Of a stretch of DNA of 6,080 bases, positions 1 to 4,715 are shown in pieces; position 1 is the first letter of the stretch, and each line of letters opens with the position of its first letter. The notes beneath the pieces are model-generated. The model had not been told where the DNA came from. It saw only the letters and a list, made by a program, of their open reading frames with translations, and searched no databases. The position numbers and the translations under genes were made by a program. Origin of the DNA: Pseudomonadota bacterium (GTDB lineage: Bacteria > Pseudomonadota > Alphaproteobacteria > UBA828 > JAPUJA01); NCBI GenBank assembly GCA_027296525.1, contig JAPUJA010000019.1:1-6080 (forward strand), read 5' to 3'.

Positions 1-37
1 GTGTGAACGAGGCGCTCTCCCGCTGAGCTAAGCGCCC
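1..37 (-). tRNA. tRNA-Val (anticodon CAC), 5' half only
   Basis: Read on the minus strand, the left edge gives the first 37 bases of a tRNA and stops at the last base of the anticodon loop. The acceptor strand is GGGCGCT, followed by T8 and A9. The D-stem is GCTC/GAGC around the loop AGCGGGA, with the conserved A14, the G18-G19 pair and A21. The anticodon 5' strand is CCTCG and the loop is TTCACAC. The anticodon is therefore CAC (window positions 3-5), which reads GUG valine codons. The 3' strand of the anticodon stem, the T-arm, the acceptor 3' strand and CCA lie beyond the window, so their pairing cannot be checked. The gene points the same way as gph but has its own promoter-like sequence. 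Anticodon and D-arm are read directly; completeness is inferred. Confidence 0.92.
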
Positions 38-53
38 TTGAAAGCCCGCCGAA

Positions 54-82
54 GCCATAAGACCTGCTTCCTGGCTTGTCAA
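54..82 (-). promoter_or_regulatory. Putative sigma-70-type promoter of tRNA-Val
   Basis: On the minus strand a perfect -35 hexamer TTGACA (positions 77-82) is followed by a 17-base spacer and TATGGC (54-59). The -10 match is only three of six. A start about seven bases downstream would fall near 46-47, leaving a leader of about ten bases before the tRNA 5' end at 37. The site lies entirely between the gph stop and the tRNA, so the tRNA probably does not depend on gph readthrough. This is prediction from motif and spacing only. Confidence 0.5.
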
Positions 83-104
83 ACGAGCCGCCGATCGGTG
101 ACGG

Positions 105-767
105 TCATTCGTCGAGCTCGCCGAGCGCCCGGGGAAGCTCCGTGATATCGCCGATCACGCGATCGGCGCCGAGCTCTGCCGCCGGTATCCGGGAATAGCC
201 GTAGCTCACCACGATCACCGGCAGCCTCGCGTTGCGCGCGGCCTTAACGTCGGTTTCGGTATCGCCCACCATCACCGCGCGGCCCGCGCCAGGCCCAAGC
301 GCGTCGATCACGGCCTTGAGATGGTCCGCATCGGGTTTCATCGTCTTGCCCCCGCCCACCACGACATCGAAGAACCGCGCGATCTCGAGCCGGGCGAGGG
401 TCTCGAGCGTCGCCTCGTGGGGCTTGTTCGTGCACAGACCAAGCCCCCGTCCCTCGGCGCGCAAACCCGTCAAGGTCGTCACCACCCCGGGAAACAGCCG
501 GCTGAATTCCAGATGCCGCTCGAAGAAGAGCTCGATCACGCGCGCGGTGAGCTCATCGAGGCTTTTGCCCGCCGGCAGCCCGCCGCTCCGCTCAAGCGCG
601 TGCTCGACGAGCACCCGCGCCCCGTAGCCCATCATGGCGCGCACCTCGGGCAGGGTGAAGCGGGGCCGCTCGATCTCATCGAACAGGCGGTTGAGCGCGC
701 TCAAGAAATCGGGCGCGCTGTCGACGAGGGTGCCGTCGAGGTCGAAGATCACGGGGGCGGGGGGCAT
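105..767 (-). CDS. gph: Phosphoglycolate phosphatase, HAD superfamily
   Basis: This 220-residue cytosolic HAD hydrolase most resembles Gph, which dephosphorylates 2-phosphoglycolate to glycolate. That metabolite arises from repair of oxidised DNA ends or from Rubisco oxygenation where Rubisco exists. The HAD motifs are in order: motif I FDLDGTLVD with nucleophile Asp9 and general acid Asp11; motif II CTNKP with Thr113; motif III lysine in GGGKTMKPD (about Lys144); motif IV GDTETDVKAA with Asp169 and Asp173 for magnesium. A helical cap of roughly residues 17-90 sits between motifs I and II. The length matches Gph (about 220-250). I chose the ATG at 765-767. In-frame GTG (774-776) and TTG (780-782) starts would add three or five residues, but none of the three has a clear Shine-Dalgarno. 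It is divergent from glmU. HAD membership is certain, but the substrate is family inference; another phosphosugar or a nucleotide is possible. Confidence 0.9.
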   Translation of the reverse strand: MPPAPVIFDLDGTLVDSAPDFLSALNRLFDEIERPRFTLPEVRAMMGYGARVLVEHALERSGGLPAGKSLDELTARVIELFFERHLEFSRLFPGVVTTLTGLRAEGRGLGLCTNKPHEATLETLARLEIARFFDVVVGGGKTMKPDADHLKAVIDALGPGAGRAVMVGDTETDVKAARNARLPVIVVSYGYSRIPAAELGADRVIGDITELPRALGELDE

Positions 768-865
768 TCGGGCCACACACAAAGGCTAAGGCGCGTCACT
801 CAATAGCCGAATCGCCGGCGGAGACTACACGCGATCCCCCGTTCGACCAACGCTCAGGCCAAGGT

Positions 866-894
866 TTGCCGCCCGAGAGCCAAGGCGGTATGGT
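866..894 (+). promoter_or_regulatory. Putative glmU-glmS promoter
   Basis: TTGCCG (866-871) and TATGGT (889-894) are separated by exactly 17 bases. Each hexamer matches four of six sigma-70 consensus positions. Transcription would start near 901, only about 12 bases before the in-frame GTG at 913 and about 30 before the ATG at 931. It sits in the 163-bp divergent region between gph and glmU, and glmS has no room for a promoter of its own except inside glmU. The motifs are moderate, so this is a candidate only. Confidence 0.42.
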
Positions 895-930
895 GTCGGC
901 CCCATCGATGCCGTGCCCCACGCGCCATTC

Positions 931-2307
931 ATGAGCCAAGCCGCCCTCGTCATCCTCGCCGCTGGCAAGAGCACGCGATTCAAGTCGCGGACCTCCAAGG
1001 TGCTCCACCCCATCGCCGGGCGCCCGATGCTCCTCCATCTGCTCGCGAGCGCCGCCGCCTTGACGCCCGCGCGCGCGGTCATCGTCGTCTCCCCGGGCAT
1101 GGATGGTCTCGATGAGGTCGCCGCCCAATCGCCCTTTCCGGTCCGCCTCGTGGTGCAAGAGGAGCCCCGTGGCACGGCGGACGCGGTGCTGGCCGCGAAG
1201 GGCGCGCTCGAGGACCATGACGGCGACCTGCTCATCCTCTATGGCGATGCCCCGCTGATCGAAGCCGCGAGCATGAGGGCGCTCCTCGAGGCCCGAGTGG
1301 GCGAGCCCAAGCCGGCCTGCGTCGTGCTCGGGGTCGGGCTCGAAGACGGCGTGGGCTATGGCCGGCTGATTTGCGATGCCCAAGGTCGCCTCGATCGCAT
1401 CGTCGAATATCTCGACGCCGGCGCGGAGGAACGCCGGACGGCGCTCTGCAACGCGGGCCCCATGGCGATCGACGCGCGCTTTCTCTTCGGGCTCCTGGAC
1501 GAGGTCGGCTCGGACAACGCGAAGGGTGAATTTTATTTGACCGACGTCGTCGGCCTCGCGCGCCGTCGCGGGCTCACCTGCGGCGTCGTCGAGGGCCGGC
1601 CGGAAGAGGCGCTCGGCGTCAATTCGCGCGCCGAGCTCGCCCGCGCCGAGGCGGTCCTGCAAGAGCGGCTCCGGGCCAAGGCCATGGCCGGTGGGGCGAC
1701 ACTCATCGATCCGTGGTCGGTCTATTTCAGCTTCGACACGGTGATCGGCCAGGACGTGACGATCGGGCCTCAGGTGATCTTCGGCTCCGGGGTCGTGGTG
1801 GGCGATGGCGCGACGATCCGCGCCTTCTCGCACATCGAAGGGGCCGAGATCGCCGAGGGCGCCTCGGTCGGGCCCTTCGCGCGGCTGCGTCCCGGTACGG
1901 TGGTCGGCGCCAACGCCCGCATCGGCAACTTCGTCGAGGTGAAGAACGCGACGATCGAGGCGGGCGCCAAGGCCAATCACCTCGCCTATATCGGAGATGC
2001 CCGGGTCGGACGGGGAGCGAACATCGGCGCGGGCACGATCACCTGCAACTATGATGGCGTTCGGAAGTCCCGCACCGAGATCGGCGCGGGCGCCTTCATC
2101 GGCTCGAACACGGCGCTCGTCGCTCCCGTCACGGTGGGCGAGGGCGCGATCGTCGGCGCCGGTAGCGTGATCACCGAAGACGTGCCCGCGGACGCGCTCG
2201 CCGTTGAGCGCTCCGAGCAGCGCTCGGCGCCCGAAGGGGCAACCCGTTTCCGGCAGCGCCGGGCGCGCGAAGCGGGTGAACCCGGAAAGCGGTCGAAGAA
2301 GGGCTGA
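931..2307 (+). CDS. glmU: Bifunctional GlcNAc-1-P uridyltransferase / GlcN-1-P acetyltransferase
   Basis: This 458-residue cytosolic enzyme performs the last two steps of UDP-GlcNAc synthesis. It acetylates glucosamine-1-phosphate with acetyl-CoA, then transfers UMP from UTP. The N-terminal Rossmann-like pyrophosphorylase domain (about 1-235) opens with LAAGKSTRFKS (9-19). It also shows Gln76, GTADAV from Gly81, YGDAP with the metal-binding Asp106, VEY with Glu159, Asn174 and Asn231. From about 255 to 420 come left-handed beta-helix hexapeptide repeats with the acetyltransferase residues Arg320, Lys338, His350, Tyr353, NYDG at 373-376 and Lys379. The last 25 or so residues are a basic, probably disordered tail. 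E. coli GlmU has 456 residues. I chose ATG 931 because it places the P-loop at the usual distance; GTG 913 would add six residues. Neither has a visible Shine-Dalgarno. It is first in an operon with glmS. Assignment is firm; the start is moderately sure. Confidence 0.97.
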   Translation: MSQAALVILAAGKSTRFKSRTSKVLHPIAGRPMLLHLLASAAALTPARAVIVVSPGMDGLDEVAAQSPFPVRLVVQEEPRGTADAVLAAKGALEDHDGDLLILYGDAPLIEAASMRALLEARVGEPKPACVVLGVGLEDGVGYGRLICDAQGRLDRIVEYLDAGAEERRTALCNAGPMAIDARFLFGLLDEVGSDNAKGEFYLTDVVGLARRRGLTCGVVEGRPEEALGVNSRAELARAEAVLQERLRAKAMAGGATLIDPWSVYFSFDTVIGQDVTIGPQVIFGSGVVVGDGATIRAFSHIEGAEIAEGASVGPFARLRPGTVVGANARIGNFVEVKNATIEAGAKANHLAYIGDARVGRGANIGAGTITCNYDGVRKSRTEIGAGAFIGSNTALVAPVTVGEGAIVGAGSVITEDVPADALAVERSEQRSAPEGATRFRQRRAREAGEPGKRSKKG

Positions 2308-2311
2308 GTCC

Positions 2312-4138
2312 ATGTGCGGGATCGTCGGGGTCATCGGCAAAGGCGAAGCCGCGCCGCTTCTCGTCGAAGGTTTGCGGCGTCTCGAATATCGCGGCTACGA
2401 CTCCGCCGGCATCGCGACCCTCGTCGACGGCGCCATCGAGCGCCGGCGGGCCGAAGGCAAGCTCGTCAATCTCGAGAGCGCTCTGAACGGCGAGCCGATC
2501 GCCGGCACGCTCGGGATCGGCCACACCCGCTGGGCGACCCACGGCGTTCCCAACACGACCAACGCCCATCCCCATGCGACCGCGCGGGTCGCCGTGGTCC
2601 ATAACGGGATCATCGAGAATTTCCAGGAACTCAAGGACGAGCTCGAGAAGGCCGGCCATAGATTTGCGACGCAAACCGACACGGAGGTCGTGCCCCATTT
2701 GGTGACCGCCTATCTCGAGGAGGGCTTGAGCCCGCAGGAGGCCACGGCCCGAGCGCTCGGGCGTCTCGAAGGTGCCTTTGCGCTCGGCCTTCTGTTCGCC
2801 GGTGAGGACGCGCTTCTGATCGCCGCGCGCCGGGGCTCGCCGCTCGCCATCGGTTACGGCGAGGGTGAGATGTACCTCGCATCGGACGCGGTGGCGCTCG
2901 CGCCACTCACCCAGCGGGTGAGCTATCTCGAGGAGGGCGATTGGGCGGAGCTCAGACGCGACGGCGTCGTCATTCATGACGCGAGCGGACGAACCGTCGA
3001 GCGGGAAGTGCGCACGGTCGAGCTCTCCGGCGCGGCGAGCGGCAAGGGCAACTTCCGCCATTACATGTTGAAGGAAATCTATGAACAGCCCACCGTGATC
3101 GGCGACACGCTCAACGCCTATTACAACCCCGCCGGCCACACGGTGCGCCTGCCGCCCGCGGTCGAAGAGCGCTTGGCTTCGGTCGATGAGGTTATGATCG
3201 TCGCCTGCGGGACGTCCTCCTACGCCGGGCTCGTCGCCAAATACTGGTTCGAACGGTTGGCGCGCCTGCCGGTCGAGGTCGACATCGCCTCGGAGTTTCG
3301 CTATCGCGAGGCGCCGCTCAGATCCGGCAGCCTCGCGCTCCTGATCTCGCAGTCGGGCGAGACGGCGGACAGCCTCGCCGCGCTTCGTTTTGTGAAGGAT
3401 GCGGGCGTTGAAACGATCGGCATCGTCAACGTGCCGGAGAGCACGATCGCGCGCGAGGCGGAGTATCTGCTGCCCACCCATGCCGGGCCCGAGGTGGGTG
3501 TCGCCTCGACCAAGGCCTTCACCTGTCAGCTCACGGTCCTGGCCTGTTTGGCGATCGCGCTCGCGCGCACGCGCGCAAAGATCGACCGGGCGCAGGAAGC
3601 CGCGCTTGCCCAGGCCTTGGCCGAGGTGCCCTCGCGCGCGGCCGAGCTGCTCAACCACGACGCGAGCCTGCGCGCTCTCGCGCACGACATCATGCACGCC
3701 CGCGACGTGCTCTATGTGGGCCGGGGAAGCACCTATCCCATCGCGCTCGAAGGCGCGCTCAAGCTGAAGGAGATATCCTACATCCACGCCGAGGGCTTCG
3801 CCGCGGGCGAACTCAAGCACGGGCCGATCGCGCTCATCGACGAGGACGTGCCGGTGATCGTGGTGGCGCCGTCGGGGCCGCTCTTCGAGAAGACCGCGTC
3901 CAACGTGCAGGAGATCCGCGCGCGCGGGGGGCGCGTCGTGCTGTTGAGCGACGCGGCCGGGATCGACGCGTTGGGGGCGGTGGCCGAAACCACCATCGAG
4001 CTACCGGCGGTCGATCCCTTCGTCGCGCCGCTTCTCTACACCATTCCGGTACAGCTCCTCGCCTATCACGTCGCCGTGCTCAAGGGCACCGACGTCGATC
4101 AGCCGAGGAACCTCGCCAAGAGCGTCACGGTCGAATAA
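2312..4138 (+). CDS. glmS: Glutamine:fructose-6-phosphate aminotransferase (isomerizing)
   Basis: This 608-residue cytosolic enzyme makes glucosamine-6-phosphate from fructose-6-phosphate and glutamine, the committed step to UDP-GlcNAc. The start is fixed by MCGIVG: after Met removal, the cysteine becomes the N-terminal nucleophile of a class II glutaminase. Glutaminase signatures are RRLEYRGYDSAG (22-33), HTRWATHG with Arg73 and Trp74, HNGIIEN with Asn98-Gly99, and TDTE with Asp123. Two sugar-isomerase (SIS) domains follow, at roughly 285-425 and 455-600. They show ACGTSSYAG (298-306), SQSGETADS (346-354), GVASTKAFT, and HAEGFAAGELKHGP. The C-terminal LAKSVTVE carries the active-site Lys603. 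All key residues are present and length equals the E. coli enzyme. The start lies four bases after the glmU stop, and an AAGGG Shine-Dalgarno (2299-2303) is embedded in the glmU end, so translation is probably coupled. The gap leaves no room for a glmS ribozyme. Confidence 0.98.
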   Translation: MCGIVGVIGKGEAAPLLVEGLRRLEYRGYDSAGIATLVDGAIERRRAEGKLVNLESALNGEPIAGTLGIGHTRWATHGVPNTTNAHPHATARVAVVHNGIIENFQELKDELEKAGHRFATQTDTEVVPHLVTAYLEEGLSPQEATARALGRLEGAFALGLLFAGEDALLIAARRGSPLAIGYGEGEMYLASDAVALAPLTQRVSYLEEGDWAELRRDGVVIHDASGRTVEREVRTVELSGAASGKGNFRHYMLKEIYEQPTVIGDTLNAYYNPAGHTVRLPPAVEERLASVDEVMIVACGTSSYAGLVAKYWFERLARLPVEVDIASEFRYREAPLRSGSLALLISQSGETADSLAALRFVKDAGVETIGIVNVPESTIAREAEYLLPTHAGPEVGVASTKAFTCQLTVLACLAIALARTRAKIDRAQEAALAQALAEVPSRAAELLNHDASLRALAHDIMHARDVLYVGRGSTYPIALEGALKLKEISYIHAEGFAAGELKHGPIALIDEDVPVIVVAPSGPLFEKTASNVQEIRARGGRVVLLSDAAGIDALGAVAETTIELPAVDPFVAPLLYTIPVQLLAYHVAVLKGTDVDQPRNLAKSVTVE

Positions 4139-4144
4139 CCGAGG

Positions 4145-4192
4145 GGGCGCGAGGCGTCGGGGGCGCGAGGCGTCGGGCGCGCGAGGCGTCGG
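4145..4192 (+). repeat. Three-copy 16-bp tandem repeat between glmS and rpmE
   Basis: The unit GGGCGCGAGGCGTCGG occurs three times head to tail, at 4145-4160, 4161-4176 and 4177-4192. The first two copies are identical, and the third differs only at its second base (C for G). The array starts seven bases after the glmS stop and ends 22 bases before the rpmE stop codon, so it fills most of the convergent gap. The period is not a multiple of three and no gene covers it. It could be a slippage-generated micro-satellite or part of the transcript ends of both genes. Confidence 0.9.
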
Positions 4193-4214
4193 GCCCACGG
4201 CCCCGGGCGGCCCG
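4190..4214. terminator. Possible bidirectional stem-loop terminator without a U-tract
   Basis: CGGGCC (4190-4195) can pair with GGCCCG (4209-4214). An alternative inner hairpin is GGGCC (4191-4195) with GGCCC (4199-4203) around CAC. The stem lies between the convergent glmS and rpmE genes, right where both transcripts should end, just before the rpmE stop on the minus strand. Neither strand has a run of T after it, so it is not a canonical intrinsic terminator. In sequence this GC-rich such stems are common by chance, so it is a weak candidate. Confidence 0.25.
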
Positions 4215-4445
4215 CTAGCTCTTGGACGTGTCGAAGTCTTTGAAGCGGCGCTTGAACTTGGAGAGCTGGCCGCCCGTATCGACGAGATGCTGCTGACCGC
4301 CCGTCCACGCGGGATGGGTCTTCGAATCGATATCGAGCTTGAGCGTGTCGCCCGCCTTGCCATAGGTCGAGCGGGTCGTGTAGGTCGTCCCGTCGGTCAT
4401 GACGACCGTGATCTCATGGTAGTCCGGGTGAATATCCTTCTTCAT
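4215..4445 (-). CDS. rpmE: 50S ribosomal protein bL31, zinc-free type
   Basis: This 76-residue protein is bL31, a small component of the large ribosomal subunit at the intersubunit bridge near the central protuberance. The N-terminus MKKDIHPDYHEI is the family signature, and the segment THPAWTGGQQ matches the conserved HPxxTG block of the family. A lysine/arginine-rich end (KFKRRFKDF) fits rRNA binding. The four zinc-ligand cysteines of the C+ form are all absent, and the protein has no cysteine at all. It is therefore the zinc-independent form, as is usual in alphaproteobacteria. The ATG start at 4443-4445 is well supported: GGAG (4453-4456 on the complementary strand) lies seven bases upstream. 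It is convergent with glmS and divergent from the ABC exporter gene, with its own strong promoter-like site. The call is secure; the alternative type-B paralogue (ykgM-like) is not favoured, because alphaproteobacterial main-copy L31 looks like this. Confidence 0.95.
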   Translation of the reverse strand: MKKDIHPDYHEITVVMTDGTTYTTRSTYGKAGDTLKLDIDSKTHPAWTGGQQHLVDTGGQLSKFKRRFKDFDTSKS

Positions 4446-4472
4446 CGTCCCGCTCCGGTTTCAGCGAGAAGA

Positions 4473-4501
4473 GATATAGACAAGCCGGGTGACGCTGGCA
4501 A
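4473..4501 (-). promoter_or_regulatory. Putative rpmE promoter
   Basis: On the minus strand TTGCCA (4496-4501, five of six consensus) is followed after 17 bases by TATATC (4473-4478, four of six). The start would fall near 4466, giving a leader of about 20 bases that includes the rpmE Shine-Dalgarno GGAG. This is the best-looking promoter in the window, as suits a ribosomal protein gene. No long autoregulatory leader is possible in so short a 5' UTR. Confidence 0.6.
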
Positions 4502-4516
4502 GCCCGGCCGGTCGAT

Positions 4517-4544
4517 CCAGGCGGTTGTTGCCAGGCGGTTGTTG
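4517..4544 (+). repeat. Perfect 14-bp tandem duplication upstream of the exporter promoter
   Basis: CCAGGCGGTTGTTG occurs twice without a gap (4517-4530 and 4531-4544). Each copy ends in TTGTTG. In the second copy this element serves as the candidate -35 of the exporter promoter, and the bases running out of it also spell TTGACG. The duplication lies between the facing rpmE and exporter promoters. It may be a recent slippage event or a pair of regulator half-sites in direct orientation. Confidence 0.9.
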
Positions 4545-4567
4545 ACGGGATGCGCCGCTGATATACC
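4539..4567 (+). promoter_or_regulatory. Putative promoter of the leader ORF and ABC exporter
   Basis: TATACC (4562-4567) is preceded by TGA, which forms an extended -10 (TGnTATACC). A TTGTTG lies exactly 17 bases upstream (4539-4544). An overlapping, better-matching TTGACG (4542-4547) would give a spacer of only 14. Transcription would start near 4574, about 40 bases before the first well-placed ATG at 4614. Evidence is motif and position only; the extended -10 is the strongest part. Confidence 0.4.
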
Positions 4568-4602
4568 GCGCTCGCGCGATTGGCGCTCGTCGTGCGAGCC
4601 TT

Positions 4603-4609
4603 GAGGAGG
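4603..4609 (+). promoter_or_regulatory. Strong Shine-Dalgarno before the short ORF, not before the exporter
   Basis: GAGGAGG is almost the full anti-16S complement and sits four bases before an ATG at 4614-4616. It is the strongest ribosome binding site in the window. It is about 100 bases upstream of the exporter start at 4712, so it cannot serve that start directly. That points to translation beginning at 4614. Confidence 0.6.
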
Positions 4610-4613
4610 AGAC

Positions 4614-4715
4614 ATGCGCGAACCCGGCCCGTTTGAGGAGCCTGCCCATCGGGCCGGCCGGCCCCGCACAGGGCCCGGCCGATGGGGCCCGAAGCGCGCA
4701 TGGGGGCGCCGATGA
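4614..4715 (+). CDS. Possible 33-codon leader ORF coupled to the ABC exporter
   Basis: The ORF starts at ATG 4614 behind a strong Shine-Dalgarno and ends in TGA at 4713-4715, overlapping the exporter ATG at 4712 as ATGA. The predicted peptide begins MREPGPFEEP and ends GPKRAWGRR. It has eight arginines, six prolines, six glycines and two tryptophans, so it is basic and probably unstructured. There is no signal peptide or membrane segment. I recognise no family. The arrangement fits a translated leader that delivers ribosomes to the exporter start by coupling. Other explanations are a chance ORF behind a real Shine-Dalgarno, or the remnant of a longer exporter N-terminus in another frame. A hairpin (4645-4686) lies inside it. 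Nothing shows that the peptide itself has a function. Confidence 0.35.
   Translation: MREPGPFEEPAHRAGRPRTGPGRWGPKRAWGRR
4645..4686 (+). promoter_or_regulatory. GC-rich hairpin within the exporter leader
   Basis: CCCATCGG (4645-4652) is perfectly complementary to CCGATGGG (4679-4686). With G4653 bulged, CCGG (4654-4657) continues the stem with CCGG (4675-4678). A separate perfect 14-base palindrome, GGGCCGGCCGGCCC (4651-4664), overlaps the left arm, so alternative folds compete. The stem would bury an in-frame ATG at 4682 and end 25 bases before the exporter start. Ribosomes translating the short ORF would have to open it. The pairing is read directly; a regulatory role is inference, and GC-rich DNA yields such stems readily. 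Confidence 0.35.

Noticed and set aside
88..100. CCGATCGG palindrome just after the gph stop as a terminator
   Set aside because: It is an 8-base self-complementary site with no loop and no T-run, so it is not a credible terminator. The gph transcript may simply run on into the tRNA.
822..850. Possible gph promoter on the minus strand, TTGGTC with 17 bases to TAGTCT
   Set aside because: Each hexamer matches only three of six consensus positions, no better than chance in this region, so I did not list it as a feature.
2308..2311. glmS ribozyme or riboswitch upstream of glmS
   Set aside because: Only four bases separate the genes, so no room exists for the ribozyme core.
796..2340. A 514-codon open frame on the minus strand, antisense to glmU
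   Set aside because: It is the complement of glmU, which has full motif support. Its translation is a low-complexity mix of Arg, Gly, Asp, Ala and His with no domain, typical of a shadow frame in GC-rich DNA.
2171..3820. A 549-codon open frame on the minus strand, antisense to glmS
   Set aside because: It mirrors a complete glmS with all catalytic residues and has no recognisable motif or ribosome binding site. Long stop-free antisense frames are expected at this GC content.
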